Below, one piece after another: positions 30,059 through 39,113 of a stretch of 48,296 nt of DNA (within the stretch, counting starts at the first letter, position 1; every line of letters starts with the position of its first letter). The position numbers were made by a program, and so were the translations under genes. The notes beneath the pieces are model-generated. The model was not told the DNA's origin. It was given only the letters and a program-made list of their open reading frames with translations, and made no database searches. Source of the stretch: Mesostigma viride (lineage: Eukaryota; Streptophyta; Mesostigmatophyceae; Mesostigmatales; Mesostigmataceae); contig RPFO01000118.1 in NCBI GenBank assembly GCA_009746045.1, positions 1 through 48,296 of the forward strand, written 5' to 3'.

Positions 30059-31326
30059 ACCTCCTTAACCAAATCCTGCACATAGCTGCCCTTGGGCTGA
30101 AGCAACATCGCCCACTTGCCGTGCTCATCGTGATCCATGACAGTGTCCATGCCCATGAACTGAACCACCTTGCCCGGCTCACGGAAAATAAGCTTGCCCA
30201 CAGGGTACCTGGCATGCACAATGCTATGGAACCAGGCAATCCATTCACGCGGGCCAAAGCAATCACAGTCATCCGCATGCACGAACACAAACACCAGCTC
30301 GCCCTTCCAGACGCCCACAAACAAGGAGGGGTCCAAGTCACTGTACACCATGCGAGCTGTGTCAAGGAGAAGGCGCTCTAGGCTCAGGCGCCAAGCCCGT
30401 GGACCAGCCACGGTCCCATCAACCGCCTTTATCAACCGCATAAACTTCTTTCCTACAAGAGGCTCCCAGATTTTGGGTGTCCTAACATAGAGGGGTGTGG
30501 TTCCATCCCATAGCCGAGCACTTTCATTGGCATCCCCGTGGAGGTAAGCCTTTGAAAAATCTAGCACAGCGGACCCATGTGGCATACCCCTATTCAAGCG
30601 CCCTAGATGAAAGCACACTACCATGCGCCACGTATCTTTGTTTAAACCTGGCGCAGTCAAGGCCGAAGGGGGCAGGTCAGAAGATCCAGAAAACTCTAGC
30701 ACTACAGGTCTAGCAAATTCTACTTTCCTATCAGTGCCCGGGACGGGCTTCATCTGAAATGTCCACTTAAAGCGAAGCAATCTGCCATCCCTCGGTACAA
30801 CGTCCACAGGCTCCACACACCCCAGCCCTAGCCATCGTTCCCCCGCAGCCAAGATGGCACCTTGGGTATTGTCTAGACCCTCCTCAGTCGAGACGTGCCT
30901 GGCTACATCAAAGAAGGACATGGGGCTCTCTTTAGCAAAGTCATGAAAATTAAGCCCCAAGCTTTCAGGGGTAAGGGCCTTAGGGGTAATGAGATCACGG
31001 GCAGGAGGCAACTCAGAATCATTGTACTCTACCCCTTTCAGGGCTGCCACCATAGGCAAGGAGAGGCCCCTAGTCGCTACATCAAGGGAGAAATTGTTTA
31101 ATCTCAGGTAACCGAATCCCGCTCGAGACAACTGTGTGCTACTAACTGTGACCCCGGGTAGGGACAAGAATGGCTGCCCCAAAAGTGCTGGGCCCTCGTA
31201 TCCCTCCACCACACACATAGGCGTCTCAACACCCAGGATCTCTAGTGGGATCTCCCCCAAGACCTTGTAAGACCCCGACCTAGCAAAGTCAGTGACCTGG
31301 GTCCACCGGAGGGAAACAAGGGACAA
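30055..31326 (-). CDS. pol: protease C-terminal part and reverse transcriptase of element E
   Basis: The frame carries the second half of the protease (VVEGYEGPALLGQPFLSL, equivalent to ILGQNFLG in family 1) and then a Copia RT: RFKWTFQMK, TWRMVVCFHLG, AVLDFSKAYLHGD, YSDLDPSLFVGVW and FVFVHADDCDCFGP, where HADD takes the place of YVDD. The first half of the protease is in the upstream frame, so a one-base shift near 31300 splits the protease. It ends at the TGA that overlaps the RNase H start. Confidence 0.8.
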   Translation of the reverse strand: MSLVSLRWTQVTDFARSGSYKVLGEIPLEILGVETPMCVVEGYEGPALLGQPFLSLPGVTVSSTQLSRAGFGYLRLNNFSLDVATRGLSLPMVAALKGVEYNDSELPPARDLITPKALTPESLGLNFHDFAKESPMSFFDVARHVSTEEGLDNTQGAILAAGERWLGLGCVEPVDVVPRDGRLLRFKWTFQMKPVPGTDRKVEFARPVVLEFSGSSDLPPSALTAPGLNKDTWRMVVCFHLGRLNRGMPHGSAVLDFSKAYLHGDANESARLWDGTTPLYVRTPKIWEPLVGKKFMRLIKAVDGTVAGPRAWRLSLERLLLDTARMVYSDLDPSLFVGVWKGELVFVFVHADDCDCFGPREWIAWFHSIVHARYPVGKLIFREPGKVVQFMGMDTVMDHDEHGKWAMLLQPKGSYVQDLVKEV

Positions 31327-32840
31327 TCATCATCTACACAATACTCCCCAATAATGGAGACCTGGGCTTGGGTGTCTACGAGAAGCCCACACTGAAGTGA
31401 CCAAGTGGCCGAGAGTGAGGAAATCACAGCGATGCTCGGGTCAAGCTGAGGTGGTGCACTGCCCATTGCACAGGTTGGGTTGCGAAGGGAAGCAAGCCCC
31501 ATGGTATTGTCTCGGCGCCTCAGCCCTAGCACAATCTTGTTCAGCAAACCACCACGCCCCTGGCTAGGCTGACTAACGGCAGCCGGATCCTGGCTAACGG
31601 CAGGAGTAAAGCCCGCCCTACTACCCTCGCGCAGGTCAGCAGGGGGCTCGCTCATTACGCCTCGAACATCCTCCGCTAGAGCCCGCACGTCCCCATCATC
31701 ATCTACGTCACCATCGTCCTCGCTATTCCCCACAAAGACATCCATAGGGTCAGAGGCAGGCAGAGAACGAGGGGGAGAGGTGGGAACATCACCTGGCTCT
31801 CGCACGAAGTGCGCCACGTCCGCGTAGTAGTGGAGAAGTCGCTCCCATGCGCTCGTGTGCGGCAGGTAAGGCTTGAGTCTGCTCCAGGGAATGTGGTGTT
31901 GCTTGCCCTGCAAGGACACAATCGCCTTGCGTACATGCACGTCCACAGCCTCCACCGTGGCTGGGCCCTCCCATTGTCCCCTCTTGCCAAAGGAGCCCTC
32001 ATCATGAATCCAAACCTGGTCCCCTACGCTATAGGCGGTAACCGGCCTACGCATATCCCTTCGAACCAGATTGGCAAACTTTTGCTGCAAATGCTGTGCC
32101 CATTCCTCCTCTACTTCAGGCAGGTAGTGGCCATGCTGCAAGCCCTCTGCAGTGATAACACAATTGCGCGAAGGCACTGAAAGGAGCACACGGCGGTTTA
32201 GGCATGCAGAAATATGCAAAGCCCACACTAAACGGGAAGCATAAGAACCAAGAGCAGCCTCACCGTTCCGCCGTGCAGCTTGTTTAAATTCCTGCACAGC
32301 ACGTTCCACCAAACCTTGCCCTTCATGGTCTTGACGGCCCACTGTCCGGAGGTACTCAAACCCCGGCTTGCCCTCAAAGCATGCGAACTGCCTGTCCATT
32401 TGTAGTGACTCAATAGGAGAGAAAAACGCAGAGAGAATGTCAATAGCCTCCGCCAAATCTTCCGCTGACTGACCCCGCAGCGGGATGACTGCTACATTAT
32501 GAGCATACCTATCTATGGCTATGAAATAAGGGAGAAACGCCCAGAACAGTACGTCGCCTACAATCTGCCCTTTGCATGCGGAGGGATGCTTAGCATGGTG
32601 GCGGGGAAGCTTTGGCCCAGTAGCCTGACACACAGGACAATGCGCATAGCAATCTCGACATGCTGCCAAAAGCTCTGCCCCACCCAGTGCATTTGCAAAT
32701 TTATAAGCATTTGTGCCATGGCCAAATAATGTGTGCAGACGAGAGGCAATTCCGTAAATAGAAACAAGCTTTTCATTACCATCAGTTACGGGTACACTGT
32801 CCGATAAATCTTGTGCTGCCCCTTGATTCTCATTTGCCAA
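31242..32840 (-). CDS. pol: integrase and protease N-terminal part of element E
   Basis: 532 codons. Zinc-binding HHCC: RLHTLFGHG..CYAHCPVC. Catalytic core: Asp in IVGDVLFW, Asp in LQMDRQFACF and Glu in GLVERAVQEF, with 52 and then 29 residues between them. C-terminal SH3-like segment: VGDQVWIHDEGSFGKRGQWEGPATVEAV. A long acidic linker with DDGDVDDDGDV follows, then the protease active strand LLVDTQAQVSII. Integrase inserts the DNA copy into the host genome. The protease motif sits downstream of the integrase, as in family 1. The frame runs out in unrelated codons after about residue 515 because of the shift near 31300. Confidence 0.85.
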   Translation of the reverse strand: MANENQGAAQDLSDSVPVTDGNEKLVSIYGIASRLHTLFGHGTNAYKFANALGGAELLAACRDCYAHCPVCQATGPKLPRHHAKHPSACKGQIVGDVLFWAFLPYFIAIDRYAHNVAVIPLRGQSAEDLAEAIDILSAFFSPIESLQMDRQFACFEGKPGFEYLRTVGRQDHEGQGLVERAVQEFKQAARRNGEAALGSYASRLVWALHISACLNRRVLLSVPSRNCVITAEGLQHGHYLPEVEEEWAQHLQQKFANLVRRDMRRPVTAYSVGDQVWIHDEGSFGKRGQWEGPATVEAVDVHVRKAIVSLQGKQHHIPWSRLKPYLPHTSAWERLLHYYADVAHFVREPGDVPTSPPRSLPASDPMDVFVGNSEDDGDVDDDGDVRALAEDVRGVMSEPPADLREGSRAGFTPAVSQDPAAVSQPSQGRGGLLNKIVLGLRRRDNTMGLASLRNPTCAMGSAPPQLDPSIAVISSLSATWSLQCGLLVDTQAQVSIIGEYCVDDDCPLFPSGGPRSLTLLGRGLTRSWGRSH

Positions 32841-32905
32841 TGGCCGCTCCGCTGGGCTAGACTGCAGAACCCTATCACTGTCGAATACGCCCTGTCCTGG
32901 GCCGT

Positions 32906-33915
32906 CTAGTTTCCCTGCTGCGCCTGCTGCGCCTGCTGCGCCTGCTGCGCCTGCTGCGCCTGCTGGGGACGAACCCAGCGCATGCTCCGACGAGGCCTCC
33001 TAATGGGCCCGGCCCTACCCTCGTCGGCAGTGGCATCGTTTTTCTTGTCCGGCTGCCTGCCGGACTTGCAGAACCTGGCCTTGTGGCCTGGCTTGTGGCA
33101 TTTGCCACACAAATTGGTCGACAGAGGAAAATTCTTGTTGGCATTGCAGCTGTCACGGTTGTGGCCAGTGCCCTGGCACCTCGGGCACTTCTCGCGTCTG
33201 TCGCCCTCCCCAAAAACAGCACTGATGCTTGCTGTTCCCGCGGGCTTGGTGGCAGATCCCCTTCCCGCCAATTCCTGTGCCGCGCCACCGAGGGCGAAGG
33301 CCTCCCGGATGGCAGTAAAGCTGGCAGCCCTGCTTTCCAGCTTTTCCTTTGTCAGGACGGGAGCCAAGCCTTGGATACTGCTGTCAGTAATCACACCACT
33401 GGCGAGGGCCTTGCCCAGGAAAAGCACGACGCTGAAATCATCTGGAAAAGTCAACGTAGTGTCTTCCAGCATCCTCTCGAATGCCAGTGTCGCCTGGACC
33501 GGGTCGCCCGACACCTCAAAAGTGAGGATCCGCATCATATCTTTGATCGACTTGAGCAGGCCCTCGGGCACCAGGAGTTCCTTCAAACGGCTGTAAAAGT
33601 CCGCCCACTCCATCTTCTTCTCGTGGGCAATCCGGATCAAATCACGGACGGCCGGCATTCCGACGAGCCGTGTCCACTGAATCGCAACGTAGCAACGTGG
33701 TCGTTGTCCAGGAAACTCACTGTCTTCGCGTACCAGTACCCCAGGCCGTCGTAGTAGTCCTTCTTCTCCGGGTCCTTGCTGCCGGGTGGCAGCGGCTTGG
33801 GCAGCAAACGCATTGCCAATTCGTGCTGCTTTAATTTGTTCATTTCCTTCTTGTCCTGTCCAGTCAGGACAATGGCGTCAGTCTCAGCGCTTGCTGCAGC
33901 ACGGCTACGAGCCAT
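32906..33915 (-). pseudogene. gag: gag of element E with two CCHC knuckles (one frameshift)
   Basis: It starts at ATG 33915 (MARSRAAASAETDA), only 28 bp inside the 5' LTR. A one-base shift around 33650-33690 moves the frame into the long part 33658-32906 (..VGMPAVRDLIRIAHEKKMEWADFYSRL..). Two zinc knuckles, CPRCQGTGHNRDSC and CGKCHKPGHKARFC, are the nucleic-acid-binding module. The C-terminus is (QQA)n, encoded by a 9-bp minisatellite at about 32920-32966. Gag would form the virus-like particle. Family-1 Gag has only one knuckle. The stop lies 65 bp before the pol frame start. Confidence 0.8.
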
Positions 33916-33942
33916 GGAAAAAAATGTGTGATTAAGAGTACG

Positions 33943-34386
33943 AGTTGAGAAAGACTTTGGAAGGGTTTGGTTGCAATGGCTGCGGCTCCTTGGCCGCTGT
34001 TTATTGCTTTAATTTATACATTTACAGCGTCAACCTTCTAGAGATGCCTAGAAACCTTGTCCTGCACTGTCGTTACAAGTATGGCAATGCAGTATGCGGG
34101 GTGCACATGGAACCTTCTAGACACCAGACGCCAAACTTAAGTCTGCCATGGTTATATCTTAACAACCCGTGGCAAGACTGCAACCATTGTGGCAACCATT
34201 GTGCCCAGCGACATGAGTCGCACCGGATTCATTGTCCGCATCTAGGTAATCAACATCACGTGCGGCAAACAGATATATTGCATAACAGAAAACCGGGATT
34301 GAATAATGCATACATTTATTTTAATGTGTCGTTCCGACAGTATTTTTCCGAGCCCTGCCCAGCATCATTTGTAATGCTTTACAACT
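33943..34386 (-). repeat. 5' LTR of element E
   Basis: 444 bp, matching 28671-29114 without visible differences. In element sense it starts AGTTGTAAAGC and ends TTTCTCAACT. It is followed by 28 bp of leader before the gag ATG. Confidence 0.9.
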
Positions 34387-34553
34387 AGGACCGTGTCAAA
34401 GGCCTTGATATAGTCAACAAAAATGAGGACCAGCGGCAAAGTGTCAGGGCAAAGGCGACGCACCTCCTCCATCAACCGGCGCGCGACAAACACAGCCATG
34501 ACAGTGCGAGGCAATGCGAGGCATGCCCTGGTATAAAGATTCTAATGACCGGT
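34387..34553 (-). pseudogene. LINE reverse transcriptase remnant, N-terminal side of the E insertion
   Basis: The minus strand reads MAVFVARRLMEEVRRLCPD followed by LIFVDYIKAFDTV, the classic first catalytic motif of LINE RT, and then breaks at the E insertion; the frame resumes at 28670. Further out (34519-34553) is a short diverged duplicate of the LINE C-terminal piece found at 27779-27815 (LYQGMPR region), so the LINE was rearranged before or during decay. Confidence 0.75.
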
Positions 34554-34702
34554 CACGTGCAATCAATTAATTAATTAAGTAGCTTCCATCATCATTCCGT
34601 CATCATTCCGTCATCGCGACTAGGAGAAGTGCACCACCCTTATGCTGGCATCTGCCACCCCTATAGTGACCCTATAGTGACCGCGGCCTAGGATGGGTCT
34701 CG

Positions 34703-34731
34703 CCCTAAACCCTAAACCCTAAAACCCTAAA
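34703..34731. repeat. telomere-like repeat (CCCTAAA)4
   Basis: Four units, three of CCCTAAA and one of CCCTAAAA. This is the plant/green-algal telomere type. At internal position and only four units long it is an interstitial trace, for example from break repair, not a chromosome end. Confidence 0.75.
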
Positions 34732-34845
34732 CTACTTGCAAAAAACAGAAGTGCCCGCCTGCCACCACTGCTCACCAGGTTGTGACATTTAGGCTGGCAT
34801 CTGTCACCACCCCGGCAGTTGTGAGGGTTTGGGGTGTGACAAGGA

Positions 34846-35220
34846 TGGCGAAAAATTGCACGTACTTACTCTTATATAAAGAACGCCCAATTTTTCGCCA
34901 CCCTGCCACCCCTTGGCGCGGGTCATAGGAGGTGTTTGTCAAGGTGTGAGAGTGATGGCAAAAAATTGCACGTACTTACTCTTAAGAAAAGAACGCCCAA
35001 TTTTTCGCCACCCTGCCACCCCTTGGCGCGGGTCATAGGAGGTGTTTGTCAAGGTGTGACAATGATGGCGAAAAATTGCACGTACTTACTCTTAAGAAAA
35101 GAACGCCCAATTTTTCGCCACCTTCCCCCACTGGCCGGCGCTGAGGTGGCGTGGGTTGTTGGAGGTGGCGAAAAATTGCACGTACTTACTCTTAAGAAAA
35201 GACCGCCCAATTTTTCGCCA
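34846..35220. repeat. tandem array of four hairpin modules
   Basis: Units at 34846-34900, 34956-35010, 35066-35120 and 35166-35220. Each has arms TGGCGAAAAATTG and CAATTTTTCGCCA (perfect 13-bp inverted repeats; unit 2 has one arm mismatch) around a conserved 29-bp loop (CACGTACTTACTCTTA.. then GAACGCCC). Spacing is 110, 110 and 100 bp. Linkers of units 1 and 2 are also repeated (GGCGCGGGTCATAGGAGG). No coding function is apparent. The minus-strand 137-codon and plus-strand 165-codon frames across it are products of the repeat. Confidence 0.85.
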
Positions 35221-35582
35221 TGGCCTCGCAGGGTGAGGGAGCCGGCGAGGGCCGCGCGGCGGGGTGTGCAGAGTGTCATTTTATTACTCTGTGTAACCTC
35301 TGGAAACTCAGACGACCTATGCAAGAATCCCATACGACCTGCGTCGATGCATGAGAGGTTTACTCTATTTTTTAAACCCGCAGTTAGAACTGCAATTCGA
35401 GACGAAATGAAAAATGTTTCCAGCATATATTGACGCGTTTTATACTGCATAAACGAATTCATTAAAATTTATATCACGTTTACATTCGTTATCAGCTCAA
35501 CAAGAGCGAAATGGCAAGCTCGTTGCCGTCATCAACAAGACGACAATCTACTCCTTGTAATTGGAGTGTCCAGTCGGGCTCT

Positions 35583-36122
35583 TCAAACGTACGAGGCGGA
35601 CTTCTTCTTGTCGCCATGGCCGTGGGAGCTTGACGCTTCCTCGCGGCTCCTCTTCCTGTCATTGGAAGTGGCGGTCTTTGCGTCCTCGAAACCCTTCTTT
35701 GCCTCCTCCCATGCCTTGTAGAGGGCAACGGGGGAAATGCCTGGCTGGCGCTTGGACTTGGAGAAGCCATTGACGAAATTGTCGACCATCTTAACGCATC
35801 CGTCGGCTTGGTCGAGGCGAATCCACTCGCAACGGTCCTCGACCTTCTTCGGCCTTGCCGCGTTCCTCTCGTAGACCCACTCGACGCAAACTTTGGGCGT
35901 CTTGCGGTCGACATCGTCATATCCGGCGTCGTGAATCTTGAAGACCTCGCAGGTAGGTCCGGTGCCTCCAACAGCACCTTCGTTTCCGGAAAGAAGGGAG
36001 ACCTTGTGCGTCAGGTGTGCGAGCTGGTCAGATATCTTTGTCTGGCCGTCCTCGACACCATCGAGGATTTTTCCAAGCATTGCCAACGCCTTCTCGCAAG
36101 GCCCTGCGTTTTGGGAAGCCAT
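35583..36122 (-). CDS. hypothetical protein, 179 aa, basic C-terminus
   Basis: The first ATG (36122, MASQNAGPCEKALAML) opens 179 codons; the frame extends 45 codons upstream, but only to a GTG. It has a helical N-terminal third (ALAMLGKILDGVEDGQTKISDQ, then LAHLTHKVSLL), a compact middle with VCVEWVYERNAARPKKVEDRCEWIRLDQADG, and a charged, nuclear-signal-like tail (NDRKRSREEASS..DKKKSASYV). No known domain is recognised. It lies between the hairpin array and the virus block and may be host, viral or mobile-element derived. Confidence 0.45.
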   Translation of the reverse strand: MASQNAGPCEKALAMLGKILDGVEDGQTKISDQLAHLTHKVSLLSGNEGAVGGTGPTCEVFKIHDAGYDDVDRKTPKVCVEWVYERNAARPKKVEDRCEWIRLDQADGCVKMVDNFVNGFSKSKRQPGISPVALYKAWEEAKKGFEDAKTATSNDRKRSREEASSSHGHGDKKKSASYV

Positions 36123-36507
36123 GGCTACCGGCAGAGAGCTTGGCAACGTGAGATGCGTGACTTGCACGTGATTTTGCCTATTTGTGCACAATGTGCCAAG
36201 GTCCGTTACGTCTGCTGGCACGGCCTGGACAGGACGCGAAGGTGGCTGGACTTGCACAAGTGTCGAACTTGGCTAAATTTCGGAGCGATGCAAGTCTAAG
36301 GTGGCCTCTACCACGTGTCGAGTTCTGGGACGTGAATTTAGGTAAAAAGACTCGTAAGCGTGCGAGTAATCAACTGGGTCACTTGTCAAGCGCCTGAACG
36401 AAGATTCTAGAGTGTCCACGAGAGTGAATTTTCCGAAGCAACCACCCATATATGATGCGCAGAAATTACTTGCCATGACATTTGCATTTATTAACCCTTA
36501 AATGGTA

Positions 36508-36560
36508 CTGGTACCTATTTCTAGTTACCAGTTTTACTGGTAACTAGAAATAGGTACCAG
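36508..36560. repeat. perfect 25-bp-arm hairpin containing two 26-bp sites
   Basis: Arms 36508-36532 and 36536-36560 are perfect reverse complements around a 3-base loop. Each arm, with one further base, makes a 26-bp site with the pattern ACTGGT + 2 nt + CTA + 4 nt + TAG + 2 nt + ACCAGT or its reverse complement. Related single sites lie at 38198-38223 and 38545-38570. Confidence 0.85.
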
Positions 36561-36565
36561 TTTTA

Positions 36566-38508
36566 GAACCGAGCTGGCGCGAATGCCAGAAGTAGTATCC
36601 ATGATATTATTAGATCTGCTGCTAGATCTAGATGTGTACTACAGCTTGCAACCGGACATCACTATATTTGGACAAGTGTACAGGGAGGTATGAAGTACCA
36701 AAGTACAGGGGGTACCCAGTAAAATGGGACGAAACGTGGATGTAAAATATTGACGTGTATGCAAATTCGAGGCTATGGCGGTGCAGAAAATTGATTGGTG
36801 TAGGAGCATCGATGCATGGATCCGTTCCAAATTTTGTAGGCATAATTTATACGTTATAAAAATGCTGTAGCCGCAGTCACGCAACATCTAATGATGCGCG
36901 CAGTTTTCTCGGGCTGGATTTTATTGCGGCAGGGCGCGTTTTTTGCCTGGGCGGTGATGATGGAGCTAGATCTTGTTATTTGACGTCGTATCATGGGGTG
37001 TTTCGCCACGAATAGTTTTTATATATTGTGTTTCGCATATTCCATTAGCGCTCATGGGCCGGGAAAGTCGCGAGGCACCTTCTTGCCTCCGGCGTGCTAA
37101 CTCCCGCAAGACCCATAATTTGCGGTTTCGACCTGGCGCAGTTTAGTATCCCAGCGTCGGCCATCGACAAGGTAAAGCTGTTCTATCGTTCGGTAAGTAA
37201 TCTTGGACCTGTAATCAAAAATTTGATAGGCTTAAAGTCACTATTTTACTACTCTATGGATTGGTCAATGGTGGTTGTTGCACACAACCACTGCGATCAG
37301 TTTTTCATCCGTTTTCTTCATGATTAGCCGTGTTTACACCAAATATACGAAAATAACGATTGATATAACATTTAGAAAAGTGGTTTATGGTATCACGATG
37401 GTTTTTACTGCCTAAGAACTTCAAGACAGTTGGTATTCTGACCTGTTTTAGGTCGGCCTTTTTGCTTTGCTAGTATGGGAAGCCTGCGCCATTGTGCAGT
37501 CACTCCATGTAACAAGCATGGAAGCCCCAGTGCCTTGCTGGCATAAAATACAATGTCAGTGCATTGTCTCTATATTCTTTCACTTCGGCCATGCACGTGG
37601 AGGTCGTTTCTAATGTTTTGGATGCATGTGTAACACAGCCCCTTGCACCCCCTTGCTACATGTGCACTTGGGCCTTGGCATAGTGTCATACTTACTATTA
37701 GCCCTTGCTAGCTACCATATGGTTTTATTTCTTCACACCAACATGAAATATAGTTGAAGCCGCACGTTAGTGATGATTTGAGCTTTACATGGCAACATGT
37801 AAAGCTCAAAGATCACCACTACCGTGACAATGCCTCTTGTTGCTGTGTTGTTGCTTCGTACGATTAGCAGCTAATATAATCAAGCCCAGCATAGAATGAG
37901 CTTCAACTAGCATTGTCACCATGCTAGGCCTTTTGGAACACGCTTATTAGAGCATCGCCATGTGAGAAAAATGAGCATGTGGTAGTTAGTGTGTTGGCTA
38001 TAGTCTTCGCCCTTGTACCATGCCATGATACGTAGGAGTGCAGCTGTGCATTGGCGTTGTGATCTATGTTTGGATGCTATAGTGCATGTTCTGTAGGCTG
38101 GGATTGATGAAACTATGCATGCCTTGCCATCTATGATGTTTTTTGACGATGTGGACTAGGAAACTTGCCTTGTAATGATAGCAATTGTACCAAGGAAACT
38201 GGTCCCTATTTTTAGTCACCAGTTATTTTTAGATCTGCCTGATGGGTCCCTGGGACAACCTCCGGTGTCAGTGTTCAGTAGCCATGCCCAGCTACCTGTG
38301 CAACTGCCTTTACGAGGCCAGGGTCAACTTCACCGTCTAAACGTCCAATAATGCATGATAAGTGTGTCATGTCTCGCACCCAGCGCCCCCCCCTGGGGGG
38401 GTCCTTAATATGTACCCATAGGACAGTGCAACATGACCAATGGCATGACCCCCAAGTAACTATATATATGTGTGTGCTTTGGTCCCAATATGGATAGTAA
38501 AATTGTTA
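36566..38508. other. non-coding stretch between unknown ORF and virus genes
   Basis: AT-richer than the retroelement area and without a supportable gene. It holds the 26-bp site at 38198-38223, a 14-bp-arm inverted repeat at 37778-37809 (TTGAGCTTTACATG / CATGTAAAGCTCAA) and a short open frame (37094-37327) followed by a GTAAGTAAT-like donor that I would not call. The left border of the viral insertion is probably here, but I could not find a terminal inverted repeat. Confidence 0.5.
38198..38223. repeat. 26-bp partly palindromic site, single copy
   Basis: ACTGGT, then CC, CTA, TTTT, TAG, TC, ACCAGT. The inverted blocks match those of the sites at 36507-36561 and 38545-38570, while the two-base spacers differ and do not pair. 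Confidence 0.75.
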
Positions 38509-39075
38509 TTAGGTTGGTTTGTGGACCTTATAATGCAAAGTGCAACTGGTAACTACTTTTAGGAACCAGTTGGACACCATCCAAGGGTTAAAACCTCGCA
38601 CCCTCTCAAATTGTAACACGCAGACGAAAGAATCGTATGCAGCAACGTTTTGATATTCCGTGTCTCCTACGTCCCTATCTATGTGGGCCAACCTTATCTC
38701 CAGAATGCCCCCGTTCCTAAAGAGATGTGGATTCCTCAAATTGAAATATGCGTGATCATTGATCAAAGAATAGTCGAAAGTGGTCGTTGTTGCTGTTGCT
38801 TTTTTGCATATTTCTGATCCCAACACAACCCCCTGGTCCAAATTGTGCTCGCCACCCAAGAAACTGGGGGATACCAAGCCAATGAGCACGTGAGGGGGGG
38901 TGCTTTCGATTCCTGCAATGGACGCAAAGTGAAGCCCGCCTCTCCAATCCCCGTCAATGATGGGAGCACTTGGATCTGGCTTAATTTTAAAACGAAATGC
39001 CGCATTGTCAACGTCACTGTCACTCGATGAAGCCTCGCTGTCAAGTACTATCTGGTAATAATTTGGATAGTCCAT
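38509..39075 (-). CDS. virus-block protein, 188 aa, unrecognised
   Basis: ATG at 39075 with an AT-rich TATCTAT about 16 bp upstream (39092-39098). The protein has the alternating hydrophobic pattern of a beta-rich structural protein (YYQIVLDSEASS, FRFKIKPD, GLHFASIAGIES, VLIGLVSPSF, ILEIRLAHID, SFVCVLQFERV), with no signal peptide or membrane helix. It is the last gene of the minus-strand virion cluster, 38 bp after the Ig-repeat gene, and could be a minor capsid or fibre-associated protein. A 26-bp palindromic site (38545-38570) lies inside its 3' end. Confidence 0.6.
   Translation of the reverse strand: MDYPNYYQIVLDSEASSSDSDVDNAAFRFKIKPDPSAPIIDGDWRGGLHFASIAGIESTPPHVLIGLVSPSFLGGEHNLDQGVVLGSEICKKATATTTTFDYSLINDHAYFNLRNPHLFRNGGILEIRLAHIDRDVGDTEYQNVAAYDSFVCVLQFERVRGFNPWMVSNWFLKVVTSCTLHYKVHKPT
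38545..38570. repeat. 26-bp partly palindromic site within the 188-aa gene
   Basis: ACTGGT, AA, CTA, CTTT, TAG, GA, ACCAGT. It has the same layout as the sites at 38198 and 36507, although here it must also code for protein. Confidence 0.75.
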
Positions 39076-39113
39076 TGCTTACATGATATGGATAGATATT
39101 TAGTTATAGAGGC

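Larger units (their letters stand above)
28671..34386 (-). mobile_element. Copia-like family 2 element E, complete with both LTRs
   Basis: A 5716-bp element bounded by 444-bp LTRs (28671-29114 and 33943-34386) and the 5-bp target duplication AGGAC (28666-28670 and 34387-34391). LTR ends are AGTTG..CAACT instead of TG..CA. The minus-strand order is 5' LTR, gag, integrase, protease, RT, RNase H, 3' LTR. It is inserted in the KAFDTVL motif of a LINE RT. The LTRs look identical, which suggests a recent insertion, yet gag and pol have frame breaks near 33650, 31300 and 30056. No TGG-type primer-binding site follows the 5' LTR. Confidence 0.9.

Noticed and set aside
34846-35220. CRISPR array
   Set aside because: Units are hairpin modules whose linkers are partly repeated; there are no uniform direct repeats with unique spacers and no cas genes, and the context is eukaryotic.
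36123-36257. 45-residue extension of the 179-aa ORF
   Set aside because: It would need a GTG start; the internal ATG at 36122 is the natural eukaryotic start.
37094-37327. 77-codon ORF with a donor-like GTAAGTAAT
   Set aside because: No acceptor or second exon can be paired and no domain is seen.
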